A program made the translations under genes and the position numbers. Shown here one piece after another: positions 20,877 through 35,811 of a stretch of DNA of 64,000 nucleotides. The stretch spans positions 62,001 to 126,000 of the forward strand of contig JADKBR010000007.1 of the NCBI GenBank assembly GCA_016714975.1, read 5' to 3'. Below the pieces are notes generated by a model. It had not been told where the DNA came from. It saw only the letters and a list, made by a program, of their open reading frames with translations, and made no database searches. This DNA comes from Candidatus Dechloromonas phosphorivorans. Its GTDB lineage: Bacteria; Pseudomonadota; Gammaproteobacteria; Burkholderiales; Rhodocyclaceae. Numbering within the stretch: position 1 is the stretch's first letter; each line of letters begins with the position of its first letter.

Positions 20877-21467
20877 ATGGTTGCCTTGAGCCCGCCCGCC
20901 TGCGACTTCGGGCGTCCGGCCATTCCGTTCGAACTGCTGGGCACCGATGGCCGGTGCCATTCACTGATTGACTGCCAGGGACCGAATGGTCTCCTGGTGA
21001 TGTTCATCTGCAACCACTGCCCTTTTGTCAAGGCGGTCATCGACCGCATTGTGCGCGATTGTCGGGAGCTGGCGGCGTTCGGCATAGGCAGTGTGGCAAT
21101 CATGAGCAATGATGTTGACTCCTATCCCGAAGACTCCTTGGAAAACATGTTGCAACTGGCCACCCGACTCGACTTCGGCTTCCCCTACCTGTATGACGAA
21201 ACGCAGTCTGTGGCACGCGCTTATGGTGCGGTGTGCACCCCAGATTTCTTCGGCTATAACAACCGGCTTGAGCTTCAATACCGCGGCCGGCTCGACGCCG
21301 CGGGCCGCAATCCGGCGGCCACCGATACGCCCCGCGAACTTCTTGCCGCCATGCGACAGGTTGCCAAGTCGGGTATCGGCCCCCGTGAGCAGACGCCATC
21401 GATCGGCTGTTCGATCAAATGGCGCGAGACCTCACCCCGCAGTAACAGAACGCTGCGATCTTCCTGA
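20877..21467 (+). CDS. Thioredoxin-fold (AhpC/TSA-like) protein
   Basis: 196 residues from ATG 20877, which has GGGGGAAA upstream. Contains CNHCPFVK, the active-site-like CxxC of the thioredoxin family whose members start with substrate-like LLGTDG...L. The product matches the common conserved thioredoxin family protein of Proteobacteria. Cytoplasmic; redox role inferred. Divergent from rsmE with only 40 bases between starts. Confidence 0.88.
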   Translation: MVALSPPACDFGRPAIPFELLGTDGRCHSLIDCQGPNGLLVMFICNHCPFVKAVIDRIVRDCRELAAFGIGSVAIMSNDVDSYPEDSLENMLQLATRLDFGFPYLYDETQSVARAYGAVCTPDFFGYNNRLELQYRGRLDAAGRNPAATDTPRELLAAMRQVAKSGIGPREQTPSIGCSIKWRETSPRSNRTLRSS

Positions 21468-21491
21468 TCTCACAGCGACCAGGCCAATTTC

Positions 21492-24002
21492 TTGGACACC
21501 ACCGACACCCAGCAACCTGCAGACCGTGAAACCCGCCGCCGCTTTGCCTACCTACAAGCGGTGTTGGCCAGCATGCCTCAGGGTATCAGCGTCTTCGACG
21601 AGAACCTTTGCTTGCGGGTCTGGAACAAGGGGTTCCTCGAGGTTCTCGAACTGCCGGCGGCGGCAGTGTTTGACGGCGTTCACTTCTCCGACCTGATCCG
21701 CATTCCAGCCGAGCGCGGCGAATATGGTCCGGGCGATGTCGAGGAGCATGTCCAGCGAATTACGGGCCTGGCGCTGCGCTTCGAATCCCATCGCCTCGAG
21801 CGCACCCGCCCGAGCGGACGCGCCCACCTCGTGCATGGCGAACCGCTTTACATCGATGGTCGGCTCGGCGGATTCATCACCACCTACACCAACATCACCG
21901 AGCGCAAGGCTACCGAGGAAGAATTGCTTCGCCAGCACACGAGGCTGACCAGTCTGGTCGAGAACATCCCGAGTGCCGTAAGCCTGTTCAACGCGGAACA
22001 GCAACTGGTGCTGTTCAATCAGGAGTTTCTCCGGCTGCTCGAGATTCCTGAATCCATGGTTTCCGGCCAACCGCCGACGCTTGAAGAGTTCTACCGCTTC
22101 AATGCCGGGCGTGGCGATTACGGCCCCGGCGATCCGGAAGCGATCGTTGCCTCGCTTCTGGCACGGACGCGGATCACCGAAAAGCATCACATCGAGCGCA
22201 CCCGACCAAACGGAACGGTCCTCGATATTCGCGGCGCGCCGCTTCCTGACGGCGGCTGGGTAACCATCTATACCGACATCAGCGAACGCCGCGCCAGTGC
22301 CGAGCGTGACCAGCTGGCGCAGAAAGTCTTCAACCATACCCCGGCCGCGCTCATCTTCACCGATGAGGCGCACCGCATACTGTCGGTCAACCCTGCGACC
22401 GTGCAAATGACTGGGTTCGAGCCGTTCGATCTGCTCGGCCATCCGATTTTCGGTCTCCTCAATCGGGACTCGGCAGCGTTCCCGCAAGATATTGCCGAAA
22501 TGATTGCGTGGCGCAGCAACTGGAGCGGAGAGCTCCAGATCATCACCAGGAGTGGCGATGAGATCATTGCCGAGGTCCGCATCAACCGCGTCGACGAACC
22601 GAACAGTGGCGTGCCCGCCAACTACATCTGGATATTGACGGACATCACCGAACGCAAGCAGGCGGAGGACCACATGCGGCGCCTCGCGGAGACCGATGCA
22701 CTGACCGGCTTGCCAAACCGGCTGGCGCTCTTCATGCGGCTCGGCCAACTGCTCCCCGAAGCTCGCCGCCACCAGTGGACCGTGGCGATCATGTTCCTCG
22801 ATCTCGACCGCTTCAAGATCATCAACGATACGCTGGGTCATCCGATCGGGGACAAAATGCTCTGTGAGGTTGCCAGCCGCTTGGTCGGGGTGGTGCGTGA
22901 AACCGATTTCGTTGCTCGTCTCGGCGGCGACGAATTCGTGGTCATCCTGCCGAGCATCGGCAGCCCTGCCGATGCCGCCACGATTGCCAGCAAGATCATC
23001 GCCGCGCTGGCGGCGCCCATCGACGCCGACGCCCACGAACTGCACACCACCCCATCAATCGGCATCAGCCTCTTTCCCATGGATGGCGTCGATAGCGACA
23101 CACTGCTGAAGCATGCCGATACCGCGATGTATCACGCCAAGGGCGCGGGCCGGAACAACTACCAGTTCTATGCCGCCGAGATGAACCGGGCCGCGGCCGA
23201 GCGCCTGGACATCGAAGACAAGCTTCGCCACGCCATTGCGCGCAAAGAGCTCTCGCTCAGCTTTCAGCCGCAATTCAATGCGACCAGCCAGCAACCGACC
23301 GGTGTCGAAGCGCTGGCCCGCTGGCACCACCCGACCGATGGTGCGATTTCTCCATCACGCTTCATCCCGGTTGCCGAGGAAGCCGGCCTCATCGTGCAGA
23401 TCGGCGAATGGGTACTACTAAACGCCTGCCTGACCATGCGGCAATGGATAGACGCCGGACTCAAACCCCTGCGCATGGCAGTTAACGTCTCGGCACGCCA
23501 GTTCCGGTCCGGGGACTTTTGCGCGACGGTAACGCGGGCCCTGTCCGAATCAGGTCTTCCGGCCGGGCTGTTGGAACTGGAAATCACCGAAAGCTCGGTG
23601 ATGGAAGACCCGGAAAAGGCCGTCGCGACTCTCCAGAAGCTTGGCAAGATGGGCATATCGCTCGCCATCGACGACTTCGGCACCGGCTACTCGTCGCTCG
23701 GGCACCTCAAGCTGCTACCAATCGATCACCTGAAGATCGATCGATCATTCGTCGCCGATATCGGCCTCTACCTGAATGACCGCGCAATCGCCCTCGGCAC
23801 CATTGCGCTGGCGCACTCCCTCGGCCTGAGCGTCATCGCCGAAGGCGTCGAGACTCCTGACCAGCTGGAATTGCTGCGCTCGAACGGCTGCGACGAAATT
23901 CAGGGCCACCTGCTGGCCAAGCCGATGAGCAGTGCCGCCACCTTTGCCTTTCTGCACGCCAGCTCCAGAGTCCAGAAAAGCTGCCCGGATGCGGGAACCT
24001 AG
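21492..24002 (+). CDS. PAS-PAS-PAS-GGDEF-EAL cyclic-di-GMP enzyme
   Basis: 836 residues from TTG 21492. Three PAS domains lie at about 20-140, 150-260 and 275-395 (the first two are a repeated PAS_7 type). A diguanylate cyclase domain follows with GGDEF at about 478 and the inhibitory-site RETD five residues before it. The EAL domain is complete: EALARW, NVSARQF, EITES, DDFGTGYSSL, KIDRSF and EGVET. Both synthesis and hydrolysis residues are intact. No membrane helix, so it senses a cytoplasmic signal. Confidence 0.93.
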   Translation: MDTTDTQQPADRETRRRFAYLQAVLASMPQGISVFDENLCLRVWNKGFLEVLELPAAAVFDGVHFSDLIRIPAERGEYGPGDVEEHVQRITGLALRFESHRLERTRPSGRAHLVHGEPLYIDGRLGGFITTYTNITERKATEEELLRQHTRLTSLVENIPSAVSLFNAEQQLVLFNQEFLRLLEIPESMVSGQPPTLEEFYRFNAGRGDYGPGDPEAIVASLLARTRITEKHHIERTRPNGTVLDIRGAPLPDGGWVTIYTDISERRASAERDQLAQKVFNHTPAALIFTDEAHRILSVNPATVQMTGFEPFDLLGHPIFGLLNRDSAAFPQDIAEMIAWRSNWSGELQIITRSGDEIIAEVRINRVDEPNSGVPANYIWILTDITERKQAEDHMRRLAETDALTGLPNRLALFMRLGQLLPEARRHQWTVAIMFLDLDRFKIINDTLGHPIGDKMLCEVASRLVGVVRETDFVARLGGDEFVVILPSIGSPADAATIASKIIAALAAPIDADAHELHTTPSIGISLFPMDGVDSDTLLKHADTAMYHAKGAGRNNYQFYAAEMNRAAAERLDIEDKLRHAIARKELSLSFQPQFNATSQQPTGVEALARWHHPTDGAISPSRFIPVAEEAGLIVQIGEWVLLNACLTMRQWIDAGLKPLRMAVNVSARQFRSGDFCATVTRALSESGLPAGLLELEITESSVMEDPEKAVATLQKLGKMGISLAIDDFGTGYSSLGHLKLLPIDHLKIDRSFVADIGLYLNDRAIALGTIALAHSLGLSVIAEGVETPDQLELLRSNGCDEIQGHLLAKPMSSAATFAFLHASSRVQKSCPDAGT

Positions 24003-24295
24003 GGGGGCGGCTTGCCCCGCGCATGCGCCTCAAGCCGGTCGAGCGCCAAGCCGGCGATGAGCCCAAACAGACGGTTGCCGAGGCGGATAGCAAAGTAGAC
24101 GCCGTCGACGGCATACAGATGCGCCTCTTCGATGGCGCGCACCGGCGTAGCGAGCGGCGGAACCGAAGCGAGCAGCGCATAAGGCTTGCGCGTCATCACC
24201 CGTTGCGCCTCGCCGATCTGAAGTGCCGCCGCATCAATCACTTCTTCGACCAGATCCTTTGCGCCCCGAATCTTGCGCAGGGTTTCGAGTTCCAT
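23999..24295 (-). CDS. Small conserved protein of unknown function
   Basis: 98 residues from ATG 24295, with AAAGGA seven bases upstream. Begins MELETLRKIRGAKDLVEEV and has no recognisable motif. It has a hydrophobic patch near the C terminus (LFGLIAGLAL). It follows the hydrolase by eleven bases and is probably co-transcribed. Its stop shares the palindrome CTAG with the stop of the convergent GGDEF-EAL gene. Confidence 0.7.
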   Translation of the reverse strand: MELETLRKIRGAKDLVEEVIDAAALQIGEAQRVMTRKPYALLASVPPLATPVRAIEEAHLYAVDGVYFAIRLGNRLFGLIAGLALDRLEAHARGKPPP

Positions 24296-24306
24296 GCAGT
24301 ATCCTT

Positions 24307-25224
24307 TCAGGCGCTCGCGCACCAACTTCTGATCTGGCCATAGACGGATTCGTCATGCGCCAGGTCCATATGCCCGAGACCGGGAAACAGCCGCACATTA
24401 TCTGCAGCCCGTGGCGGCTGCACCAGACCATCGCCAAACAGTTTCGCCGCCAAGTGCTCCGGATCGTCGGTCACCGTGCCCGCAATCAGGTAATGCTGTG
24501 CGCTGGCCAACCACGGCACGGCACCGGTAAAGTCGGTGGGATTGATGACAGCACCATGGCGCAGATCCTTGACACCCTGGCTGCGCTGGTTGACCACGTC
24601 GCCGACGAGCGCCGTGACAGGATGCGGAACAGCGTGCAGCACCGACGTGACCAGGTGCGCGAATTTTTCCAGCGCGGCACCCTCGTGCGGCGTGCCGAGG
24701 TAGAAGGCCTTGCTGACCGACTTTACCCAGGCAGCATCGCGTTCAGTACCATAGTGACAAGCGCCGCGCAGGACCAGTCCGCCCATGCTGTGGCCGATCA
24801 GAACCAGTTCGTCGACCGGTTCCGGATAGGAGCCAAGCAGATCTTCAAGCATGACATCCAGCGCCTTGCCGTTAACCGGAATCGGCAGGCCGGTGTTGTA
24901 GCGCAGATAAAACGGGGTGTAACCAAGGTCGTCTTGCAACGAGCTGCCATACGTGCGCGCCCGGCCGCCCGGGAAGTTCCAGACTCCCTCGTGACAGCAC
25001 AGGCCATGGAGCAACACGCACAGTTTTCTTGTCGGGGCCGGACAAGCGTCGCGCAGGCCTTCCCGCGTCAGGCGCAGGAGACTACCGCGTTGATAGAACG
25101 CCATGTCAATCGCCAGGCCATTTTCGCGATGATTCAGGTAATCGCCGAAACAGCCATTGAGAATGCTGGCCGCCGTAGCAGTCCACGTCGGAAGCTCAGC
25201 GGCTTTTCTTGAATCGTCGGTCAT
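24307..25224 (-). CDS. Alpha/beta hydrolase (lipase/esterase-like)
   Basis: 305 residues from ATG 25224 (an alternative ATG lies at 25239). Nucleophile elbow GHSMGG, oxyanion region VLLHGLCCHEG and a final histidine in GLGHMDLAHD form a complete catalytic set. Resembles the conserved PGAP1/lipase-like hydrolases of betaproteobacteria. No clear signal peptide. Substrate unknown. Confidence 0.83.
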   Translation of the reverse strand: MTDDSRKAAELPTWTATAASILNGCFGDYLNHRENGLAIDMAFYQRGSLLRLTREGLRDACPAPTRKLCVLLHGLCCHEGVWNFPGGRARTYGSSLQDDLGYTPFYLRYNTGLPIPVNGKALDVMLEDLLGSYPEPVDELVLIGHSMGGLVLRGACHYGTERDAAWVKSVSKAFYLGTPHEGAALEKFAHLVTSVLHAVPHPVTALVGDVVNQRSQGVKDLRHGAVINPTDFTGAVPWLASAQHYLIAGTVTDDPEHLAAKLFGDGLVQPPRAADNVRLFPGLGHMDLAHDESVYGQIRSWCASA

Positions 25225-25499
25225 GCACCCATCTTCCATGCCGGCAAATGGCCGGTGTCACAACCCTATCCCAGAAGTCACCGCTTGAACAGGGGCAACC
25301 GCAACTGACATGACCGCCAAGATTCCGAAGGAGACTCTATCGATGGTTGAATTCGACTGCGTCGATGTCACCTGACAGGAGTCATCGAAGCGCCTAAGTT
25401 GGCGGGCGGACTATCCAAACCGTCTCGATATGAAGGATAATTCGACTTTTTTCCGGGTGCCCTCATGCAGGTCAGGAGTGGGCATGGCGGACGACCGAC

Positions 25500-27512
25500 A
25501 TGAGCTCAAACGTCTCGCAGCAGTCAGTTTTCACTCCCATCACCGGCGCCCTCCGCGCCTTGGCCATGGATGCCGTACAGCGGGCTAACTCCGGGCATCC
25601 CGGCGCGCCGCTGGGCATGGCCGAAATCGCCGAGGTGCTCTGGCGCCGCCATCTGCGCCACAACCCCAGAAACCCTCGGTGGCCCGACCGCGACCGCTTC
25701 GTGCTGTCTAACGGCCACGGCTCGATGCTGATCTACGCCCTGCTCCACCTGACCGGCTACGATCTGACAATCGACGACCTGAAGAATTTCCGCCAGTTGC
25801 ACTCGAAGACCGCCGGGCACCCGGAATATGGCGTCACCGTCGGCGTCGAAACGACCACTGGCCCGCTCGGCCAGGGTATTGCCAACGCCGTCGGCATGGC
25901 GCTGGCCGAAAAGGTCCTGGCCGCCGACTTCAACCGGCCCGGGCACAAGATCGTCGATCACCACACCTATGTTTTTCTCGGTGACGGCTGCCTGATGGAA
26001 GGCGTCTCGCACGAAGCCTGCTCCCTTGCCGGCACTCTCGGTCTGGGCAAGCTGATCGCCTTCTGGGACGACAATGGCATTTCCATCGACGGACATGTCG
26101 CGGGCTGGTTCAGCGACAACACGCCGGAGCGTTTCGCGTCCTACGGCTGGCAGGTGATCGCCGATGTGGACGGCCATGACGGCGATGCCATCGAGCGTGC
26201 CATTCTCGCCGCCAAGTCGGTTGCCGACAAGCCAAGCCTGATCTGCTGCAAGACGACCATCGGTCGCGGCGCGCCGAACAAGCAGGGTAGCCCTGATTGC
26301 CATGGCGCGCCACTGGGCCGGGACGAAGTTGTCGCCGCCCGCGAATACATCGGCTGGCCGCATGCTCCGTTCGAAATTCCGGCGGACGTCTACAGCACCT
26401 GGAATGGCAAGGCGCGAGGCGCCTTTTTCGAAGAGAACTGGAACAACCGCTTCACCGCCTATCGATCCGCCTTTCCCATCGAGGCCGCCGAGTTCGAGCG
26501 CCGGGTGATCAAGAGCGAACTGCCGACCGCGTGGGAGGGGGCCAGGTCCGCCTGCATCGGCGCGGCCCGCGACAAGGCCGAGAACATCGCTACCCGCAAG
26601 GCCTCGCAGAACGCCATCGCCGCCTTGGTGCCCATGCTGCCGGAACTGTTCGGCGGCTCGGCCGACCTGGCTGGCTCCAACCTGACCCTGGTCAAGGGCA
26701 GCAAAGGTGTTACCCGCAGCGAAGGCGGCAACTACTGCTATTACGGCGTCCGCGAATTCGGCATGACCGCCATCGCCAACGGTCTCGCGCTGCACGGCGG
26801 CCTGCTGCCTTACACCGCGACTTTCCTTGTTTTCTCGGACTACGCCCGCAACGCCATCCGCATGGCGGCACTGATGAGGCTGCGCCAGATCATGGTCTAT
26901 ACCCATGATTCCATCGGTCTCGGCGAAGACGGCCCGACGCACCAGCCAGTCGAGCACATCCCCAGTCTGCGCATCATCCCGAACCTGGACGTCTGGCGTC
27001 CGGCCGATGCGACCGAAACAGCGATTGCCTGGACTGCTGCGGTCGACCGGAAAGATGGCCCAACTTTGCTCGCGCTGTCGCGCCAGAACCTGCCGACGGT
27101 CACTGCCGCGGTTGCCGACGCCGACATTGCACGGGGCGGGTACGTGCTTTCCAGCTGCGTCGGCGAGGCGCAGCTCACGATCATCGCTACCGGCTCCGAA
27201 GTCAAGCTGGCGCTCGATGCACAGGCGGCCCTTGCGAGCGAAGGCATCGCCACACGCGTCGTTTCGATGCCGTGCACAAACGTTTTCGACCGCCAGAACG
27301 CCGATTACCAGGCGGCGGTCCTTGGCGATTGCGAGAAGCGCATCGCCATCGAAGCCGCGCATCCTGACTTCTGGCGTAAGTACGTCGGCCTGCACGGCGC
27401 TGTCATCGGCATCGACCGCTTTGGCGAGTCGGCCCCGGCCAGCCAGCTCTTCGATCTGTTCGGCTTCACTGTCGCCCATGCCGTCAAGACGGCGAAAGAA
27501 CTTTTGTCCTGA
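25500..27512 (+). CDS. tkt: Transketolase
   Basis: 670 residues. TPP-binding [18 protein letters not shown], the N-terminal [13 protein letters not shown] and the C-terminal-domain [19 protein letters not shown] are diagnostic. Interconverts pentose-phosphate and glycolytic sugars. First gene of a central carbon cluster (tkt-gap...pgk-pyk...fba) typical of betaproteobacteria; gap begins 32 bases later. Confidence 0.97.
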   Translation: MSSNVSQQSVFTPITGALRALAMDAVQRANSGHPGAPLGMAEIAEVLWRRHLRHNPRNPRWPDRDRFVLSNGHGSMLIYALLHLTGYDLTIDDLKNFRQLHSKTAGHPEYGVTVGVETTTGPLGQGIANAVGMALAEKVLAADFNRPGHKIVDHHTYVFLGDGCLMEGVSHEACSLAGTLGLGKLIAFWDDNGISIDGHVAGWFSDNTPERFASYGWQVIADVDGHDGDAIERAILAAKSVADKPSLICCKTTIGRGAPNKQGSPDCHGAPLGRDEVVAAREYIGWPHAPFEIPADVYSTWNGKARGAFFEENWNNRFTAYRSAFPIEAAEFERRVIKSELPTAWEGARSACIGAARDKAENIATRKASQNAIAALVPMLPELFGGSADLAGSNLTLVKGSKGVTRSEGGNYCYYGVREFGMTAIANGLALHGGLLPYTATFLVFSDYARNAIRMAALMRLRQIMVYTHDSIGLGEDGPTHQPVEHIPSLRIIPNLDVWRPADATETAIAWTAAVDRKDGPTLLALSRQNLPTVTAAVADADIARGGYVLSSCVGEAQLTIIATGSEVKLALDAQAALASEGIATRVVSMPCTNVFDRQNADYQAAVLGDCEKRIAIEAAHPDFWRKYVGLHGAVIGIDRFGESAPASQLFDLFGFTVAHAVKTAKELLS

Positions 27513-27544
27513 TTTCTTAACGCTCATTTCTAAGGGGAAGCTCC

Positions 27545-28561
<1,017 letters not shown>

Positions 28562-28580
28562 CCCCTGACGGGCGCTCCGC

Positions 28581-28605
28581 CTCGCCCCCGTCGATGCGGG
28601 GCGAG
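28581..28605 (+). terminator. Terminator-like hairpin after gap
   Basis: CTCGCCCC (28581-28588) pairs with GGGGCGAG (28598-28605), followed by TTGCATTT. GC-rich stem with a weak T tract; it may only partly stop transcription ahead of the next gene. Confidence 0.55.
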
Positions 28606-28660
28606 TTGCATTTCACAGGTAAGTGCGAACGTTCCAAGCAACCCATAACAGGAGTCTGAG

Positions 28661-29095
28661 ATGAAACCGTGTTTCACCCGCCTCACTGCCGCAACACTCT
28701 TCGCCACCCTCGCTGTCCCCGTCGCACTCGCCCAGGAGAACAAGCCGGCGGAAGAACCCGTGCCGGTCATTGTCGGCAACCCGCCGCCCGACCATCCGTT
28801 CGGCAAGCTCAAGATCGGCATGAAGTATGACGAAGTGATTGCCATCGTCGGTCAGCCGACCAACCAGACCAGCTGGTGCAATGGCAAGCAGCACATTCCG
28901 TTCTACTTCGGCGACGACAAGGGCCGTGCAGAGGCTTACTTCAAAGGCATGGGCAAGCTGGACTTCAATGCCGACGTGACGATGCTACCGTTCAAGATCT
29001 GCAAGGGCGGCTCCCCGACGTCGCTGATCTACGTCGAGTACGACCCCGAGGCAACCGGCGAACTGCCCAAGGCGCCGGCCGAGGCTGCCAAGTAA
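28661..29095 (+). CDS. Small exported protein with BamE/OmlA-like repeat
   Basis: 144 residues with a signal peptide (about 1-24, ending ALAQ). The segment LKIGMKYDEVIAIVGQPT matches the GM-x-xx-V-xxxxGxP pattern of the SmpA/OmlA (BamE-like) fold. Two later cysteines (SWCNG, FKICKG). Inserted between gap and the epd-like gene, one base from the latter. Function unknown. Confidence 0.75.
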   Translation: MKPCFTRLTAATLFATLAVPVALAQENKPAEEPVPVIVGNPPPDHPFGKLKIGMKYDEVIAIVGQPTNQTSWCNGKQHIPFYFGDDKGRAEAYFKGMGKLDFNADVTMLPFKICKGGSPTSLIYVEYDPEATGELPKAPAEAAK

Positions 29096-29096
29096 C

Positions 29097-30140
29097 TTGC
29101 AGAAACTGCCTCGCCTCGCCATCAACGGCTATGGCCGCATCGGCCGCTGCTTTCTGCGCGCCCTGATGGAATCGCCGAACGCTGGAAATCTTGACATCGT
29201 TGCGATCAACGAACCGGCCAATCTGGAAAGCATGGCTTACCTGACGCGCTACGACTCGACGCACGGACGTCTACGTGGCGAGGCAGAAATCGTGGATTCG
29301 GCGCTGATCGTCAATGGCCAGCGCATTGCTGTCAGCCATGCCAAAACACCAGAAATCGTCGACTGGCGCGCCCTGGGAATCGATCTGCTGGTCGAATCCT
29401 CCGGTTGTTACGGTCGACGTCCCGAACTGACGCGTTTTCTCGATGCCGGCTGCCCGCGCCTGCTGCTCGCCCATCCTGGCCTGAGCGGCAGCGACGTCGA
29501 TGCGACGATTGTCAGCGGCATCAACCAGAACACCCTGACCGGCAGCGAGCGCATTGTTTCGGCCGCCTCGTGCACGACCAACGCCGTCGTCCCGTTGCTT
29601 GACCTGATCGAGCGCGAGATCGGCGTTGACCAGGCGCTGCTGACAACCCTGCATTCGGTCATGAACGATCAGCCGCTGATCGACGGCTACCACCACGACG
29701 ACCTGCGCCGGACCCGCTCGGCCATGCAGTCGATTATCCCGGTGTCCACCGGCCTCGCCCGCGGCGTCGAGCGCCTGTTACCGCAACTGGCGGGGCGCGT
29801 CCAGGCAAAGGCGATCCGCGTGCCGACCCCCAACGTCTCGGCCATCGACCTGACGATCAGCACCCAGCGTCCGGTTTCCGTGCACAGCATCAACGCCTTG
29901 CTTGTCGCTGCTACCAAGGGTCCGCTAGCCGATCTGATTGCCTTCTCGGAAGAGGCGCATGCCTCGATCGATTTCAACCACGACTCCCATTCCGCCATCG
30001 TCGATGGCAGCCAGACGCGCACCGCCGGCACCCACCTGGTCAACCTGTTCGTCTGGTTCGACAACGAATGGGGATTTGCCAATCGCATGCTGGAGGTGGC
30101 CAATCATTGGTCACGCCTCTGGCCGTCGAAAAGTACCTAA
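29097..30140 (+). CDS. epd: Erythrose-4-phosphate dehydrogenase-like GAPDH paralogue
   Basis: 347 residues from TTG 29097, one base after the previous stop. GAPDH fold with catalytic ASCTTN. The segment after the cysteine reads [17 protein letters not shown]...[12 protein letters not shown], the pattern of Epd rather than the THAYTNDQ of glycolytic GAPDH next door. Epd starts DXP-dependent pyridoxal-phosphate synthesis. The weak start and family assignment leave some doubt; it could be a second GAPDH. Confidence 0.8.
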   Translation: MQKLPRLAINGYGRIGRCFLRALMESPNAGNLDIVAINEPANLESMAYLTRYDSTHGRLRGEAEIVDSALIVNGQRIAVSHAKTPEIVDWRALGIDLLVESSGCYGRRPELTRFLDAGCPRLLLAHPGLSGSDVDATIVSGINQNTLTGSERIVSAASCTTNAVVPLLDLIEREIGVDQALLTTLHSVMNDQPLIDGYHHDDLRRTRSAMQSIIPVSTGLARGVERLLPQLAGRVQAKAIRVPTPNVSAIDLTISTQRPVSVHSINALLVAATKGPLADLIAFSEEAHASIDFNHDSHSAIVDGSQTRTAGTHLVNLFVWFDNEWGFANRMLEVANHWSRLWPSKST

Positions 30141-30159
30141 ACTTGCACAGGAGAGAACC

Positions 30160-31344
30160 ATGAATGTCATCAAGCTGACCGACCTCGATGTTTCCGGCAA
30201 GCGCGTCTTCATCCGCGCCGACCTCAACGTGCCGCAGGACGAAGCCGGCAATATCACCGAGGACACCCGTATCCGCGCCTCGCTGCCGTCGATCAGGTAC
30301 TGCCTGGAGAGAGGCGCTGCCGTCATGGTCACCTCGCACCTCGGCCGTCCGAGCGAAGGCGAATTTCACCCCGAGGACAGCTTGACGCCGGTTGCCGTGC
30401 GACTGGGTCAGATGCTGCACCTGCCAGTACGCCTGATCACCGACTGGGTGGATGGCGGTTTCGAAGTCAAGCCGGGGGAAGTCGTCCTGCTCGAAAATTG
30501 CCGCGTCAACAAGGGCGAAAAGAAGAACAACGACGAACTGGCCCGGAAGATGGCCAAGCTCTGCGACATCTTCGTCAATGACGCCTTCGGCACCGCGCAC
30601 CGTGCCGAAGCCACGACCCACGGCATTGCCAGGTACGCCCCGGTCGCCTGCGCCGGCATGCTGATGGGTGCCGAAATCGACGCGCTGGGCAAGGCCCTGC
30701 ACAACCCGAAGCATCCGCTGGTCGCCATCGTCGGCGGCTCCAAGGTCTCATCCAAGCTGACCATTCTCAAGTCGCTGGCGAGCAAGGTCGACCAGTTGAT
30801 CGTTGGCGGCGGCATTGCCAATACGTTTCTGCTCGCCGACGGCAAGCGCATCGGTGACTCTCTCGCTGAAGCCGATCTCGTCAAGGAAGCCCATGTCATC
30901 ATGGACATCATGAAGGCGCGCGGCGCCGAAGTGCCGCTGCCGACCGACGTCGTCGTCGCCGACGAAGTCTCCGCACTGGCCCGCGCCAACAAGATTTCGG
31001 TCGATGATGTCGCGGCCCATGACCGCATCCTCGACATTGGCCCGAAGACTGCCGCCAAGCTTTCGGAAATCATCGCCAACGCCGGCACCATCGTCTGGAA
31101 CGGCCCAGTCGGAGTTTTCGAACTGCCGCAGTTCGCCGGCGGCACCAAGATGCTCGCTTCGGCCATCGCGCACTCGGAAGCTTTCTCGATTGCCGGCGGC
31201 GGCGACACGCTGGCCGCCATCGCCAAGTTCCATATTCATGACGACGTCGGCTATATCTCCACCGGCGGCGGCGCCTTCCTGGAGTTCCTCGAAGGCAAGA
31301 CCCTGCCGGCCATCGCCATTCTCGAAGAACGCGCAGCAACATAG
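30160..31344 (+). CDS. pgk: Phosphoglycerate kinase
   Basis: 394 residues from ATG 30160, preceded by [43 protein letters not shown] and the C-terminal AGGGDTLAA are typical. Reversible ATP-forming glycolytic step. Within the tkt-fba cluster. Confidence 0.97.
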   Translation: MNVIKLTDLDVSGKRVFIRADLNVPQDEAGNITEDTRIRASLPSIRYCLERGAAVMVTSHLGRPSEGEFHPEDSLTPVAVRLGQMLHLPVRLITDWVDGGFEVKPGEVVLLENCRVNKGEKKNNDELARKMAKLCDIFVNDAFGTAHRAEATTHGIARYAPVACAGMLMGAEIDALGKALHNPKHPLVAIVGGSKVSSKLTILKSLASKVDQLIVGGGIANTFLLADGKRIGDSLAEADLVKEAHVIMDIMKARGAEVPLPTDVVVADEVSALARANKISVDDVAAHDRILDIGPKTAAKLSEIIANAGTIVWNGPVGVFELPQFAGGTKMLASAIAHSEAFSIAGGGDTLAAIAKFHIHDDVGYISTGGGAFLEFLEGKTLPAIAILEERAAT

Positions 31345-31424
31345 GGTCAGAAATCGCGTTGACCGTGGCATTGCCGCGGTCGACCGAAAGACGGCAACGA
31401 TAACTGAACACAAGGACCGAAGAA

Positions 31425-32849
31425 ATGCCACGCCACACCAAGATCGTCGCCACGCTGGGCCCCTCCTCCTCGACGCCGGAGGTTCTCGAGCGCATGGTCG
31501 AGGCCGGTATCGACGTCGTGCGCCTGAACTTTTCGCACGGCACCGCCGATGATCACCTCGCCCGTGCCATCTGCATCCGCAATGCGGCGGCAAAGGTGGG
31601 GCGCACGGTCGGCATCCTCGCCGACTTGCAGGGCCCGAAGATTCGCGTCGGCAAGTTTGCAGACGGCAAGGTCATGCTGGTTGATGGCGAAACATTCATC
31701 CTTGACGCCCATTGCACACTCGGCAATCAGGAGCGCGTCGGTCTCGATTACAAGAACCTGCCCAAGGACGTCAAGCCAGGCGACATGCTGCTGCTCGACG
31801 ATGGGCGTCTCAAGCTCGAAGTCCTCACCGTGCGCGGTCACGAGATAAATACCCGGGTCCTGGTCGGCGGCGAGCTCTCCAACAACAAGGGGATCAATCG
31901 CCAGGGCGGCGGCCTGACCGCTCCCGCGCTCACCGCCAAGGACATGGAAGACATCAAGACGGCGACGCAGATGAATGCCGACTTCGTGGCTGTCTCCTTC
32001 CCGAAGGCGGCTGCCGACATGTACATGGCCCGCCAGTTGCTCCGTGCCGCCGGCAGCAGTGCGCTGCTGATCGCCAAAATCGAGCGCGTCGAGGCGGTGC
32101 AGAACCTCGAGGAAATCCTCGATTCCTCCGACGGCATCATGGTGGCGCGTGGCGATCTCGCGGTCGAAGTCGGCGACGCCGCCGTCCCGGCGCTGCAGAA
32201 GCGGATGATCCGCGTCGCGCGTGACCGCAACAAACTGACCATCACCGCGACGCAGATGATGGAGTCGATGATCGTCTCGCCGGTACCGACCCGGGCCGAG
32301 GTTTCGGACGTCGCCAACGCGGTTCTCGACGGCACCGACGCCGTCATGCTTTCGGCCGAAACCGCCAGCGGCAAGTACCCGGTCGAGACCGTCGAGTCGA
32401 TGGCGCGCATCTGCGTCGAGGCCGAGCGTTCGGACGAAGTGACCCTCGACATCGAGTTTCTTGATCGCGTATTCACCCGAATTGATCAGTCCATCGCCAT
32501 GGCGACGATCTGGACGGCGCATCACCTCAAGGTCAAGGCCATCGCCGCCCTGACCCAGTCCGGGTCGACGGTGCTGTGGATGAGCCGGCTCAATTGCGGC
32601 GTGCCAATCTACGCCCTGACCCCCGACGCCGAAACGATCGGCCGCATGGTGCTCTACCGCGAGGTCTATCCGGTCCTGATGCGACAGCCGCACACCAACC
32701 GCGACCAGCTCCTGGCCGAAGCCGAGCAACTGCTCATCGAGCGCGGCGCCGTCGCGCGCGGCGACCTGCTCGTACTCACCATCGGCGAGCCAATCGGCTA
32801 TCCCGGCGGCACCAACACGCTGAAGATCGTCCGCGTCGGCGAGCACTAG
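31425..32849 (+). CDS. pyk: Pyruvate kinase
   Basis: 474 residues. [12 protein letters not shown] at the N terminus, the substrate/metal region [16 protein letters not shown] and the signature [10 protein letters not shown] are visible. Final ATP-generating step of glycolysis. Separated from pgk by 80 bases without an obvious terminator. Confidence 0.97.
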   Translation: MPRHTKIVATLGPSSSTPEVLERMVEAGIDVVRLNFSHGTADDHLARAICIRNAAAKVGRTVGILADLQGPKIRVGKFADGKVMLVDGETFILDAHCTLGNQERVGLDYKNLPKDVKPGDMLLLDDGRLKLEVLTVRGHEINTRVLVGGELSNNKGINRQGGGLTAPALTAKDMEDIKTATQMNADFVAVSFPKAAADMYMARQLLRAAGSSALLIAKIERVEAVQNLEEILDSSDGIMVARGDLAVEVGDAAVPALQKRMIRVARDRNKLTITATQMMESMIVSPVPTRAEVSDVANAVLDGTDAVMLSAETASGKYPVETVESMARICVEAERSDEVTLDIEFLDRVFTRIDQSIAMATIWTAHHLKVKAIAALTQSGSTVLWMSRLNCGVPIYALTPDAETIGRMVLYREVYPVLMRQPHTNRDQLLAEAEQLLIERGAVARGDLLVLTIGEPIGYPGGTNTLKIVRVGEH

Positions 32850-33001
32850 ACGGCGGTCGCGGCGCGCCGGGTCCGAGGAGGTGCCAAGAGCCGCCGGGCG
32901 CCGATCGGGTTTTTCGGGAATTCGCCGACGCTGCTGAACTTCACGGCGGCAGTCCGGTCAATCGCTTCAGTGACGGCCGTTTCGTCCCACTGGAGTTGTT
33001 G

Positions 33002-35719
<2,718 letters not shown>

Positions 35720-35811
35720 TCAATTCCCTGCGGGCCCGAGAATCGCGGTACACTTTTATCCCTGAATGGCTGGCGGTTGCCAGCCGACGTACCCCTGACT
35801 GGAGATTTTTC

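Noticed and set aside
24223..25212. Plus-strand frame of 329 codons
   Set aside because: Antisense to the alpha/beta hydrolase with its intact catalytic motifs.
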